Below are positions 11,383-22,705 of a DNA stretch of 64,000 nt, piece by piece (the first letter of the stretch is position 1; each line of letters opens with the position of its first letter). This DNA is from Onchidella celtica. Taxonomy: Eukaryota > Mollusca > Gastropoda > Systellommatophora > Onchidiidae. A program made the position numbers and the translations under genes. The stretch covers positions 23,167,034 to 23,231,033 of the forward strand of contig OZ007572.1 of NCBI GenBank assembly GCA_963931925.1, in the 5' to 3' direction. The notes below the pieces were generated by a model that was not told the origin of the DNA, did no database searches, and was given only the letters and a program-made list of their open reading frames with translations.

Positions 11383-12186
11383 ATAATCATATAATAATGG
11401 AGTTTGGGCCCAACTTTGCGACCGCAAAGGCTTTTTTACTACGCAACGTAGAGAAATGAAACTTGTCAAATGTATGTAAAATTTATTAAGCCTGTACGTA
11501 TCGAGCTCATTTTTTTACCGAAACTCTTTACTTTTCCCAGAAATTCAGTTATAATTATCAGTTATCAATTCATGATTGCGAATACGACGTGATAATGTAC
11601 TTCCGTCAATTTCGTCATTTCCGCCTCTTACCGGAAATGTAAACTAGAGTTCACGATCCAGCCACGCCAAGAAAACTTTGATAGTGATACCGAGTATAGT
11701 GTTATACAGATGAGGTGAGTGCCATTCATTCATACCAAGAAAACTGTGCGTAAATATTTAGATCACTTTTTACGAACACATGAGCCCATGAAAATGCTCG
11801 GTGCGCACTACAGTGCACTGTGTACTACTGTAATACTATCCTATCTATCTATTGATCGCCGATTTTATGTGGATGACCCAAAGTGTCTCGACATCAATGT
11901 CTTTGTGCTGATTCCTTTCGGTCTGGAGTGGTGAGCTTTGTTTTTTACCATTCGAAGAATGGGGCAGTTACTAGTACATTATAATTGATAAACCCCGATG
12001 CATGCCAAACGTGTTTTTGGCGGTGATGTTGATCATCACTTTGATTAATTGCAATGAATCGATTTATGACTCATGGAAATTTTAAATCGAAGAATGTGTA
12101 CATTAAGTGTGTTTAACCGTGCAGGATTATGTAAACCTAATTTGGCCATACCAAAGATCTTAAAATAGTATTAACCTAGATTCCCT
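11383..12186 (+). repeat. left arm of a large inverted repeat
   Basis: From CATATAATAATGGAG to CACCTAGATTCCCT-like text this arm matches the reverse complement of 13184-13885 with very few mismatches over about 600 bp. About 170 bp near 11975-12145 are private to this arm. It carries a 71-codon ORF at 11719-11934 (starts MPFIHTKKTVRKYLDHF) that also occurs in the other arm with two residue changes. GAG|GTGAGTGCC just before the ORF and GTG|GTGAGC at its end look like splice donors, but no gene model fits. The ORF matches no family I know. Confidence 0.85.
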
Positions 12187-12375
12187 GGTGAGGTCACGTG
12201 ACCGTACCTCAACGCTTTCGGCCATTGAGGTCAGAAACAACTCTTCCGGTTAGCCTGGTTTACTTTTTCTGTAACATGACAGTGACTGAGTCGAGTGACG
12301 ACTGTGTGAGTAAGTGAGTGAGCGAACAAGAGTAAGTGAGTCTCTCTCCCTCTCCTCTACATGTCTGTCTCCCCT

Positions 12376-12448
<73 letters not shown>

Positions 12449-12725
12449 TTTTTGGGGGGGGGGGGAGGGGGGTGTCTGTCACAGGTGGTTGGAGGCTGCT
12501 GTTGACGTAGCAAATTATGATTTTATGTAGCCATTATCATGCTTGCGCCTTATCCCCCCCCCCTCACACTCTCACATGCTACTAGTGAGTGTCTGCCCAT
12601 GCACTTGAGCTTCTGCTGGATCTTGATATCCGTCTGTTTATGTTATTAGAGGGGGGGGGGGGTGAGGTTGTCGATTACTTTCATTTTTTCTGATTTTGTA
12701 GCTGTTATGGTGGTACGTCTTATAA

Positions 12726-12793
<68 letters not shown>

Positions 12794-13183
12794 TCTCTCC
12801 CTCTCTCTCTCTAACACACACGTTGAAGTAAGAATTTGCGAGTCTGTCGGTCCAAGCTTCTGAGTTTCTTCTTCTAGACCTCCTTATACATGTATTAAAA
12901 ACAATTGTAGGCCTACAATGTTCTCTTATTCTAGAATCTCTGACATTTTCCTGATTGTTGTAGCACTCAAGATCTACATTTCTCGACAACGTAAAACAAC
13001 ACGCTAGGCTTACTATGTACTACATCGTAGGCCTGCTATCAAATTCGAGGCAAACCGTTTGTGTTTCCTATGGTAAACAGTAGCGTTGCTAGGCCGCCGC
13101 TTGGACAGCTTGACCTCAAGCCGCCATTGTTTTCGCTCTCCACGCCCGGGACGCCGCGAGCTGGTTCTCGCAGCGCGACTAGG
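12187..13183. repeat. spacer of the inverted repeat with (CT)n and poly-G/C tracts
   Basis: It contains (CT)n at about 12380-12452 followed by a G run, a C run near 12556, a G run near 12650 and (CT)n at 12730-12812. The palindrome GGTCACGTGACC, an E-box of the CACGTG type, lies at about 12192-12203. The ORFs across the CT tracts are simple-repeat artefacts. The segment near 13085-13180 is GC-rich (CGCCGCTTGG, CCGGGACGCCGCGAG). Confidence 0.75.
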
Positions 13184-13885
13184 GAATCTAGGTGAATACT
13201 ATTTTAAGATCTTTGGGCCATACCTACAAGTAAAAAAAAAAAAAAAACACGAAATACATCGTTCCGTAAACAAAAAGATCAAGATAATGATGATTACTAG
13301 TAACTGCTCCATTCTTCGAATGGTAAAAAACAAAGCTCACCACTCCAGACCGAAAGGAATCAGCACAAAGACATTGATGTCGAGACACTTTAGGTCATCC
13401 ACATAAAATCGGCGATCAATAGATAGATAGGACAGTATTACAGTAGTACACAGTGCACAGTAGTGCGCACCGAGCATTTTCATGGGCTCATGTGTTCGTA
13501 AAAAGTGATCTAAATATTTACGCACAGTTTTCTTGGTATGAATGAATGGCACTCACCTCATCTGTATAACACTATACTCGGTATCACTATCAAAGTTTTC
13601 TTGGCGTGGCTGGATCGTGAACTCTAGTTTACATTTCCGGTAAGAGGCGGAAATGACGAAATTGACGGAAGTACATTATCACGTCGTATTCGCAATCATG
13701 AATTGATAACTGATAATTATAACTGAATTTCTGGGAAAAGTAAAGAGTTTCGGGAAAAAATGAGCTCGACACGTACAGGCTTAATACATTCTACATACAT
13801 GTGCCAAGTTTCATTTCTCTACGTTGCGTTGTAAAAAAGCCTTGGCGGGAACAAAGTTGGGCCCAAGCTCCATTATTATATGATG
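13184..13885 (-). repeat. right arm of the large inverted repeat
   Basis: Reverse-complement partner of 11383-12186. The twin 71-codon ORF lies at 13337-13552 on the minus strand. Three nucleotide differences in the ORF were noted by eye (two change a residue, one is silent), so there is no sign of protein-level selection. An A-run of 15 and other small indels distinguish it from the left arm. Confidence 0.85.
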
Positions 13886-13889
13886 ATGA

Positions 13890-14544
13890 TTTATGGTTTT
13901 AGAGAAGAAAGGAAAGAAACAAAAAAATCATAATAATGAACAGACTGCACGTTTTGAATGTTACGTGCGCGGTTATTTGAATTTGGTTAATCAAGGTGGG
14001 GATTAAAAGAAAATCACTAATTTTAGGGATGTTGACTGCAATATGGTAGTTTACTTTCTTTTTCACTACGTTACGGTCCACATACACAACGTTAAGCTGG
14101 GCCGTAACGAGGCCACCCTAAAGTACGCTCCGAGAGGGCGAGATGGTGGTGTGCGGAGGGTGTGGGTCCACAATACGAAAAACATACATGGTGGGGTGGG
14201 TGGGGGTGGATTTCTACGGAGCGTGCATACGCTTTTCAAGGATGGTAATAAATTTTTTTAAATCGGTTTTATTCATTATTTTTTTAAACAGCAAATGAAT
14301 GAAGTAAAGTTGTTAGATTAATCATGTTTCTAATTCAGTGAAACAGCCAAAAAGTCCATACTAAATGCCATATTGAATTTTCAAATCTCGAGGCCCATCA
14401 TCCATTTTCAACATCTTAATAGCCGTACGCTAGTACAAGATGGGGGCAAGGGGTCTTGCTTTGAAAAGTATACATGTGTGTGTGTGTATGGAGTGTTGGG
14501 GGTAAAAATAGCTAAAATCGAGTACGTACTTTATGGATGGCCCT
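13890..14544. other. no gene recognised
   Basis: Mixed AT-rich sequence with a short (TG)n near 14475. No repeat partner was seen. Confidence 0.35.
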
Positions 14545-16105
14545 AAAATGATTTCACAGCAGTCGTGAAAGGCACTATCTAAAGACGATATTGTTTACGA
14601 TGGGGAGATGACAGCAACGTGAGTACACTGTTCATTATTTACAGAAATGGTGATGGTCACAGTGACAGTCTTCTTTTTCTTTCAGCTGACTAAGGTCAGA
14701 CTGATCCGAAAGGTTGCATTATTTTACTGTCATTTATGATTTACTACGGAGTTGCCCTTGTGTCGTGGATTTGATTCCACAGGAAAGCATTTTTGTGTGT
14801 GAAGGGCTCATATTTTCCCTTCCCTAGATAATGATGACAACAATTGGCCCGTAGATACTTGGAGTCCATATTCTTGCACACTGAGTCTTGACATTGTTCA
14901 GAGTTGGTCCCAGGACGGTTTCACCTCGACTGTGAATACATTGTCGGAAGACGATATATGTTTATGACAAGAGAATGACAGCAACACGAGTACACTGTTT
15001 GTTGTTTACAGAAATGGTGATGGCCATAGCGACATTGCTCTTTTTCTTTTAGCTGACTAAAGTTTGACTGACCAAAAAAGTTGGCATTATTTTATTGTCA
15101 TTTATGATTTACTACGCTGCTGTCCTTAGGCCTTGGACTTGGTTCCAGTGGAAAGCATCTTGTATAGAAGGCTCATATTTTTCCTTCCCTAGATAATGTT
15201 GACAACAGTTGCTCAGCAAATAGTCCAGAGTTGTAATTCTCCCCTTGCACTCTGTGTCTTGACATTTTCAGAGTGTGTTCCAAAATAATTTCAATTGGCC
15301 GTGGAAAAAAAGTGTCGAAAGCCGATACTGTTTATGACGAGGAATGACAGCAGTGTGAGTACACTACTGTTTTGTTTATAGAAATGGCGATGGCCATTGT
15401 GGCAGCTGTGTTAAGTTTGACTGGCCAAAAAGTTTGCATTATTTTACTATCATTCATGATTTACTACACTGTTGTCCTCGGGACGTGGGTTTGGTTCCAA
15501 ACAAGAGCAATTTGTATGGAGGACTCATATTTGTCTTCCCGAAACAACGATGACAACAATTGTTCGGCAGAAAATGCAGAGCTGGAGTCCTTATTCATGA
15601 ACTCTGTATCTTGACAGTGTTCAGAGTTGGTTTCACTGCGATCATGAGAGAAAGTGCCGAAAAACGATAATGCTAATGATGGGGAATAACAGCAATATGA
15701 GTATACGGTTCGTTGTTTACAGAAATGATGACAGCCATTGTGGCAGCCGTTATAAGTTTGAATGACCCTAAAATTTGCATTATTTAACTATTATTCATGA
15801 TTTACTACACTGCTGTCCTCAGGCCTTGGACTTGGTTCCAGTGGAAAGCATTTTATATGGAAGACTCATATTTTTCCTTCCCTAGATAATGATGGTAACA
15901 ATTGCTCGGCAAAAAATGCAGAGCTGGAATCCTTATTCATGAACTCTGTGTCTTGACAGTGTTCAGAGTTGGTCCCTAAATGGTTTCCCAGCGGCCATGA
16001 GAAAAAGTACCGAAAGACGATATTTGCTAATGATGGGGAATGACAGCAATATGATTATACGGTTCGTTGTTTACAGAAATGATGATAGCCATAGTGACAG
16101 TGCTC
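14545..16105. repeat. tandem array, unit about 342-369 bp, four full copies plus a partial
   Basis: The anchor ACAGCAA..GTGAGTACACTGTT recurs at 14611, 14978, 15347, 15689 and 16043, giving spacings of 367, 369, 342 and 354 bp. Each unit carries TTTACAGAAATGRTGATGGCC, CATTATTTTACTGTCATT, GGTTCCAGTGGAAAGCA, CTTCCCTAGATAATGATG and TCTTGACAGTGTTCAGAG. The fifth copy breaks off about 80 bp from LRR exon 7. The ORF at 15372-15614 is one unit read through, and the other units have stops at the same place. Confidence 0.92.
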
Positions 16106-16185
16106 ATTAAGGGGAAAGACGATCAGATAAATGCCTTCCTACCTAAAGAAGTTGATGAAAGGTATTATGAGACTGGTAAACTTAC

Positions 16186-16266
16186 AATGTTTTCAACTGG
16201 ATACATGGCTCAAACATCACGGTACTCCCGAGGAAAGCCTGTGACAGGTTGTTACCGGACAAATAC
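16186..16266 (-). CDS. LRR exon 7 (81 bp) of the split LRR gene
   Basis: The minus-strand acceptor TTTTTCTCTCTGCAG is strong, and the donor GTAAGTTTACC follows an 81-bp exon. In the shared phase it reads YLSGNNLSQAFLGSTVMF and then EPCIQLKT plus a split Leu codon. The repeat is 27 residues, three longer than its neighbours, with the extension between the NNL core and the distal leucines. The length is unusual but within the range seen in irregular LRRs. The upstream intron is 31 kb. Plus-strand ORFs over this spot are shadows. Confidence 0.87.
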
Positions 16267-16785
16267 CTGCAGAGAGAAAAAGAGGGCAAAGGTTCAAAAT
16301 GCTGTGATCATATTACGTGTTATGTATTCTGTTTCATTAATTTTGAGCTACTTCGGACAAAGGCTGAGGCGGTAAAAATGATACGTTTCTGGGTTAATGG
16401 CGAAAGATCAAGACGACTAAAGGCCTGTCTCAGGTTAGCTTTGAAATTTGAGGATTTAATTCAGTACCTCTGATCAAGACAATGGCTTGCCAAAAGAAGA
16501 GTGATACACGTAACCCTACTACTGCCATAAGACAATTAAATTGCCGGTTCGTTTTTCATCACTTTACTGCCTGGGCCAAATAAATCACCTTTCCAGAAAT
16601 GTTTGTATTTTGTACTTTTGGTATAGTTTTTTAATCACATTTGAGAAATTTGCCCTTGTGTCATTGCATTCCAGCTACAACCGGAGCAGACACGTCGTCG
16701 CCACAGAGCAGCAGCGGTCGGCGGATTTTATTTTGAAGGGGGGAGGGGAGGGGGGTAAGGATAAAATGTATATAATTTTGCAGCG
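16267..16785. other. start of the 31-kb intron region, nothing recognised
   Basis: No exon or repeat partner was found between the acceptor of exon 7 and the first SINE. A G-rich run lies near 16740-16756. Confidence 0.35.
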
Positions 16786-17042
16786 GCCTGTTCAGCCTGC
16801 TCTTCTAGATTTCCGACTGCCAAGGTATCTTTAACGTGAGCACGTGCACACGGGCCCTCCGCGTCTTTCGTCGTTATCCGACAGGACTAGGTGCTCGATC
16901 CTACCCACCATAGGAGGAGGGATAGGAAAATATAAGAAAAATCCCAAAATTCCAACACACCAACACGGACCGGAATTCAAACCCGGCATCTTCGGCGTGA
17001 GAGGCGAGCTCCTAGCCTCTAAACCACCGTGCCACCCCTGTC
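16786..17042 (-). repeat. tRNA-derived SINE, family 1, copy 1 (3' truncated)
   Basis: On the minus strand TGGTTTAGAGG (A box) and GGGTTTGAATTCC (B box) lie about 50 bp apart with a tRNA-like arrangement. The shared SINE body follows (CCTACC.ACCATAGGA on plus, GGGCCCTCCG, CTGCCAAGGTATCTTTAA). The distal tail domain present in the other copies is missing. Length is 257 bp. Confidence 0.85.
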
Positions 17043-17439
17043 TTGGGATTACTAAATCAAATTCAAAGACAGACTCAAATACTACATTTTTATGATGAAG
17101 ACTTACAGTTTCAACAACCTTGGTGGCACAGATAAACTCTATCCTGGCAATATTAGGGTTAAGGTAAAAAAACAACAACAACACAACAAACTATTTCTTG
17201 GACTTGGCAAATAAAAGTATACCATGATAAATTTAAGGTAAGAAAATATCATTTCTGTCGCAGAAATTTAAAGTTAAGGTTTTCATTTCTTCGACCTGGT
17301 CGTTTCGGGAACCTGGTCAACCTGTATTCTTTCAAATTCCAAAAACCTTCATGGAAACGATTGCAGAATTCCGAAAATGTACGAAAATGTTTCAAGTTTA
17401 AAGTTCAAGTTTATTATTTGAAGGCCTATTTAGGTCTTT

Positions 17440-17840
17440 ATTTTAGTAGGTTCGCTGCCATTGGTATTGACACTTCACTTTTCTTGTTTTTAGTTTTCTC
17501 GTTTTAGTTTCTGTGTGTTTTTGTGGTAGGGATTAGTTTTTAAGATTTTTTTTTTTGTCCGCGCAGCGGCCTTGTGCGGCCTGCTCTTCTGGTCTTTCAA
17601 CTGCCAAGGTATCTTAATGTGCGCAATGTGCACACGGGCCCTTCGAGTTTTTCGTCCTTATCCAAGAAGACTAGGTCTCCATCCTACCTACCATAGGATC
17701 AGGGATAGGAATTTCCATCCCCCCACCCCCCACCCCTAAAAATCCAACATGCCTGCACCTGCCGGGATCGAACCCGGTACCTCTATGGCATGAGAGGCGA
17801 GCACCTTGCCTCTAAACCAACGCGTCTGCCTTGTGGGCCT
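17440..17840 (-). repeat. tRNA-derived SINE, family 1, copy 2 (near full length)
   Basis: The minus strand begins with a tRNA-like head: TGGTTTAGAGG, then GGTTCGATCCCGG as the B box. The body and a ~110-bp tail follow, the tail containing (on plus) CACTTCACTTTTCTTG and TTTTTGTGGTAGGGATT. It lies 400 bp from copy 1 in the same orientation. Pol III transcription is expected for the family and is not shown here. Confidence 0.88.
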
Positions 17841-18222
17841 AATGACCAAATTCGAAACAAAAAAGATGCATATCGAGGGTTGGCAACCAGAATGTTTCAT
17901 ATCCAAAATAATCAAACTGAGGGAAACGAGTTTGAAATTTGCAACCTTAATGAAAATTCAAATAATTGCAACAACTTCAAATGGTCACATGAATAGTTTT
18001 ATTGACAGGTTATGAACTAGAGTGACATACTTTGTGTATTGGATAACTCCAGGCATTTAAAAGCCATGAAATGAAATTGGACATAACACATTCTAGTTGG
18101 TAAACCTCGATATACAAGATTTAAAAAATAACAACAACAATAACAACAAAATACGCTCAGCCATTCACTCTTTCCGCTCTTTGCTGCACAATGCCAGTTT
18201 AAACATTTATTTATAACTTCTA

Positions 18223-18256
18223 AACTAGATGACGTACCGGGCATTCCTCGGAATAA

Positions 18257-18308
<52 letters not shown>

Positions 18309-18590
18309 CTCTCTCTCTCTCTCTCTCTGTTCTCTCTCTCTCTCTCTGTTCTCTCTCTCTCTCACACATAATAAAAGTAATAATCTACAGCCTTGCTTCA
18401 CAACTCATGGGAGCCAGAACTCTACGCACCAAACTGAACGCTTGACATGGTTACTTTTTATGACATGCGGGTACTATAACAGAATGGAGCCAGCCAAGAT
18501 GGAGAATGAAAATTAGAAGCGTTGACAGCACGATGAAACAATGCATTTTCTATAAATTCAAAAACAAAACCAGTCAAAATAATGAAAGGC
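18223..18590 (+). repeat. ACTAGATGA-type dispersed element, copy 2
   Basis: It starts ACTAGATGACGTACCGGGCA, followed by a (CT)n tract, and then unique text shared with 26925-27205: CATGGTTACTTTTTATGACA, TATAACAGAATGGAGCCA, GCATTTTCTATAAATTCAA. Identity over the common 250 bp is high. The CT tract has expanded to about 100 bp here, against about 22 bp in the other copy. Confidence 0.82.
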
Positions 18591-18699
18591 AGTGGCTACG
18601 CCTACGGCAGATTACGCTCATACTCCAATAGAAAAAAACAGAGAAAGGAAAGGCTGCTGTGCGAATCGGATCAAGAGAAAATAAGTATTAGGCGGACGA

Positions 18700-18870
18700 A
18701 GGTTGTAGTGCCTAGTTAGTGCTCAGGAAAGCAAAGCGGGAGTGAAAGAAGGAAGAAAGAAAAATGATCAAGATGGGACTAGAACCCGCGACCTCTGCTA
18801 CGGCACCCGTCGCCTTGCCAAGAAGAAAACAGATCGCTTAACCGTACGGCCACTCCGTCTCTCAAAAAAG
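18700..18870 (-). repeat. tRNA-derived SINE, family 2 (Leu/Ser-like head), copy 1
   Basis: The minus strand reads GGAGTGGCCGTACGGTTAAG (long A-box region as in tRNA-Leu or tRNA-Ser), an insert, then GTCGCGGGTTCTAGTCCCAT as the B box. It matches 43595-43772, including GCAGAGGT.GCGGGTTC and the downstream AGCGGGAGTGAAAGAA (plus sense). It is not an intact tRNA gene. Confidence 0.75.
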
Positions 18871-18944
18871 GAGACGATCGTGGCCGAACTAATCCACGGT
18901 GTCTCTTGCTGACTTGAGTATTCGAATATTGGAATTTTCTCTTT

Positions 18945-19085
18945 CTTTTTCTCTCTCTCTCTCTCTTTCTCCCTGTCTGTCTGCCTCTCTGTCTGTCTCT
19001 CTCTTTTGCTTTCTCTCTCTCTCTGTCTGCCTCGCTCTCTGTCTCTCTGTTTGTCAGTCACTCTGTCCCCCTCACTCTGTCAGGT
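18945..19085. repeat. CT/TCTG-rich low-complexity tract
   Basis: Imperfect (CT)n and (CTGT)n. The overlapping ORFs on both strands are simple-repeat translations. Confidence 0.85.
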
Positions 19086-19089
19086 CTTG

Positions 19090-20350
19090 AAATATTGTGT
19101 GTGTGTGAGTTTGTATGCGTGTGTAATGATGATTTTGGAGTCAGGCGTGGTTTAAAAGAGAGTAAAGACACCAGCTATGATAGAAGACAGATTACTGTCT
19201 GTTCCCTGTCTTTGGGTTCTCTGTTAATGAGAGAACAAACGAAACAAAATCGCACAGCTGCACACACAAGGCCACTTACACAGGCTAATCTCAACCAGAA
19301 AGTTTTTCTCCTTTTCTTTCTTTCTTTCTTTCCGACTTTCTTTTCTTTATTTCTTTCTACCTTTTTTTTTGTTTTTGTAATATCAGGGTGAAAAGTAGAC
19401 TTCTTGCAAATTTATAATAAATGGCTCATACATTCCCAAAGGAATTCCGGATTCACATTAGTAAGATACGCCATTTCAAAACAACCCATGTCGGGATCTG
19501 AAAAAAAGATATTCCTGCTTGTAACAAGATTGCAGGTTTTAACATTCTCTGACTAATTTTGTTCATTTTCTACCTGAATCTATAGGGCTCGTACGTCCTT
19601 GTTTCTGCTGTTAAACTTTTCAGCTGTTCCTCCTAGTTTTTTTTTTTTTTGTCTTTATTTTGTAAAGTCTCATGAAAAAGAAAACTATGTCTATTTGTCC
19701 AAGATTTGTGGAAAACATGTGGGGGTGAAATTCATTACTTCGGAATATTTTCGATCTGGAAAATCTGTGCTGGCGAGTTTCATAAAACTGGCATAACTTG
19801 TTGCTGTTGTTTGCTTTTGCGTGGGGATAAAAGACTGGACGCTTATTTATTATAATTGAAAACTTTGTAAGTTTTTGTTTACTGCTGAAGTCGCAGGCGG
19901 TTGTAGCCCACTCCGTCCGACAGCCGGGAAATTTGCTTGAGATTTATAACTTGCAATTTGAGCTATCTGTAATATTCCCCTTGAATTGTATGCTGAGATG
20001 ATTCAACGCCATGAATAAATAAATACAAAATATCAGATTTCCGATATCATTTCGAGTCAATAGAGAATGTCATTTTATGCAAAACATAACAAAAACTACA
20101 CCCTTCATCCTGTGAATGTCCAGTTCTCGCAAGAATATTATATGTGTTTCAAGATAAAACAAAGAAACGAAGAAATAATAATATGCACGTTCCAGCCTTA
20201 TTACGACAAAAGACTGTATGGCCCAAAAAACAGAAGGTGGAAAGAGGCGCAATATAATAATAATATGCTGCGTGATACGTTGTTTCAATTTCCATTTGGT
20301 GATGACAAATAAAACTATTCGTCACACATGGATAGATAGAGCACATATCA
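19090..20350. other. intron sequence, nothing recognised
   Basis: It contains a (TTTC)n patch near 19310-19345. Splice-flanked LRR exons were looked for on the minus strand and not found. Confidence 0.35.
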
Positions 20351-20354
20351 TTCT

Positions 20355-20517
20355 ACCTGTATAAAAGTGTTCTAAAAGGTGAATTTGACCTGGACCGGTA
20401 TAAAAGTGTTCTAAAAAGTGAATTTGACCTGGACCGGTATAAAAGTGTTCTAAAAAGTGAATTTGACCTAGACCGGTATAAAAGTGTTCTAATATGTGAA
20501 TTTGACCTAGACCCGTG
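20355..20517. repeat. 39-bp minisatellite, four copies
   Basis: The unit starts GGACCGGTATAAAAGTGTTC, continues TAAAAAGTGAATTTGACCT, and repeats four times nearly perfectly. Because 39 is divisible by three, minus-strand ORFs acquire a 13-residue repeat (GPGQIHFLEHFYT). That is a consequence of the DNA repeat. Confidence 0.95.
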
Positions 20518-20733
20518 TATAGGGTAGTTTTCCGTAACAAATTTCAGTTGTGTTTTTAAATCTATTAAATATTCCTTTACCAGAAGCAAAAGTAACAAGA
20601 AGCCAGTCTTCATAATATGAAAACTAAAGTCACCAGTGTGTACATTGTCAAAATGACTAAAATGCCGGTATTCAAAAGGGCCATGTACAAAAAGCCGTGT
20701 TAGGCCCGATAGGCTGCTTATAATCATATTAAA

Positions 20734-20910
20734 CTGTGTTGTCGTGTGATTGGAAACGGCAACGGAAATGCCAAGTATCTAAAAGAAAGAGTGTTTCCAT
20801 GTGTGCGGAAACGGCGTGTTCGCATATGGAAACTTGTTCACGACTTGAAGGGTTGTTTTGACGTTTTCATTTCGGTTTCCTTTTCCCTACACATGAAAAT
20901 CCGTCTTTAC
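20734..20910. mobile_element. fold-back element, copy C
   Basis: GGAAACGGCAACGGAAATGCC, AAGAAAGAGTGTTTCCATG and GCGGAAACGGCG are followed by complementary ACGACTTGAAGGGTTG and CATTTCGGTTTCC, and it ends near ACATGAAAATCCGTCTT. Same family as 55833-56066, more diverged. Confidence 0.72.
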
Positions 20911-21344
20911 GGGTGAAACAGACCAAGTGTGACGAAAGCGCCAGACCCGTGGATCGCCGCTCGTGAATTTTGCTCCACTCTAGCACAATAGGCAGTAAGA
21001 CATTGTCCACATCGCGAGCCCTCAGAGTAGCAGGCTGAAAGCGAAGTGGGGTCTGTAAGCTTATAATGTATCTTATAATGTAACACATTACGGTCCCCTA
21101 GCAACAGTCTTTTCTATATATAATTATGGTCCACTGTGAAAATTAATGACTAAAAAGCCAATCTTCACACTGACATCGGTGTACCTAACACTGAATAGAA
21201 TACAACTCTCTCACAAAACCTCTTGACATGGGGAAATTGAAAATTTAATACAGAAAGTAAATTAAAAAAAATAATAACTGCTGCGACCACATTGAAGTCC
21301 AGTACGATGATAATAAACATGGGAAGGAGGACGGGGTTGTTCGA

Positions 21345-21575
21345 GGTGATGATGATTATGATGAAGATGACGATGACAATGAGGTTGAGTTGATGATGGC
21401 AATGCTGATCGTTATGACGACGACGATGATGACAATGGTAATTGTGATGATGATGATGGTGACGATGGTTTTGGTGACGATGATGATGATGATGATAACA
21501 ATAATGTGGTTTTGATGATGATGAGAAGGTGATAATGATGGTGTTGATTGTGGTCTTGATGATGATGACGGGCAG
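21345..21575. repeat. imperfect (GAT)n trinucleotide tract
   Basis: Runs of GATGATGATGACGATGG and variants over about 230 bp. The minus ORF here is His/Ile/Thr low-complexity and is rejected as a gene. Confidence 0.9.
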
Positions 21576-21639
21576 GGCATTATTCTATAGCGTTTGCAAA
21601 CCGATCCACAGAGAAAGAAAGAGATATTGAATGTATGTC

Positions 21640-21900
21640 TGTCTGCCTGTCTGTCTGTCTTCCTCCTCTCTCCCCCCCCCCTCTCTCTCGTCTCTCTCCC
21701 CTTCCTTCTCTCTCCGCCAATTTCTCTCTCCCTCTCTCGTCTTTCTCACCCTTTCTCGTCTCCCTTCCCCTCTGTGTGTGTGTGTATGTGTATGTGTTGG
21801 TGTGTATGTCACTTTCTGTATCTCTCTGCTCCACCCTTTCCCTCGCTTTGTCTCTCTCTGTCTCTCCCCCCCCCCCCTCTCTCTTTCTTCCAAAACTTGC
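21640..21900. repeat. CT-rich low-complexity tract with (TG)n
   Basis: (CTGT)n, CTCTCTCCCC runs and a (TG)n patch near 21773-21800. All five overlapping ORFs of 105-120 codons are artefacts of it. Confidence 0.9.
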
Positions 21901-21904
21901 AATT

Positions 21905-22705
21905 TCCGAGAGGCCGTATTCCAAAGGCACCCAAAACAGCATTCCTCTTAAGATAATTATCTGAAATCAAGGCGTACTTGCAACATCCCTACGGCCGCCA
22001 ACTCTAATTTTTCCACATTAAGTATGTGTCCAGGAATCCGGAAAGAGCTGTCGCTAGCACAGACGACGAGCTGGAAAAATGATTAACAATGATTTATCAA
22101 ATTATTTATTTTTTTTACCGTAACAAATCATCTCTCTCAAAATTTAGTCCCGTTTCTTGTGTGGGCAGTTCTTATTTTGCAATTATTAGACCAAATGATT
22201 TTATTTAAGTTAAGGAAACATTTAATTATGTAACATGACCTGGAGCCAGAAGCCCATCAATACAGATACGTTGTTATAGGCGCCTGGGGGGCCAAGATCC
22301 TCAAGTGGCACAAAAGCCAATGACTTTTGGTCACAGTATTTAATTATTGCGCATGTGGACTTGGTCGAGGCCGGACAACGTCAAAATTCGTGACAACGAA
22401 AAGAAAACAAGAAAGTAGGCCTATTAACAATGATACTAGATACAATAAGATGAGACTCTCCCTTTTTCCCGCCTCTAAAATAAATCGTGCCTAAAGTTTG
22501 TACGCTGACCGGGGGCGTGGCGCCAGGGCACATTGAATGAAAAGAATGCTTGATATAATGCTACAATAATGATGTGGATTTCTTACAGTTGTCATTCAAG
22601 GTAAAGATAGATGGAATTCTTGTATCTGCATAAAGCCTTGAGCGCAAAAGCTGAATTTGATGGACCAACTGATTGGATGGTGGCGTCACGATATTGGGTT
22701 TCAGC
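21905..22705. other. intron sequence, nothing recognised
   Basis: No repeat partner or LRR exon was seen. An acceptor-like and donor-like pair around 22590-22660 on the minus strand encloses stops in the required phase. Confidence 0.35.

Noticed and set aside
11719..11934. 71-codon ORF conserved in both arms of the inverted repeat as a possible gene
   Set aside because: Non-coding flanks are equally conserved and two of three changes alter residues, so conservation reflects recent duplication. Kept only as part of the repeat.
15372..15614. 80-codon plus ORF with a hydrophobic stretch
   Set aside because: It is one unit of the 358-bp tandem array, and the sister units have stops at equivalent places.
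17101..17178. A donor-like ACTTAC (minus GTAAGT) next to an LRR-like reading NPNIARIEFICATKVVET
   Set aside because: The reading ends in phase 0, the required phase-2 frame has a stop, and there is no acceptor at the right distance.
18778..18860. tRNA-Leu-like sequence on the minus strand
   Set aside because: The inter-box insert is too long and the acceptor stem does not pair. A second copy with the same non-tRNA flank shows it is a SINE.
20353..20727. Minus ORF of 124 codons with 13-residue repeats
   Set aside because: The repeats come from the 39-bp minisatellite. The rest has no domain.
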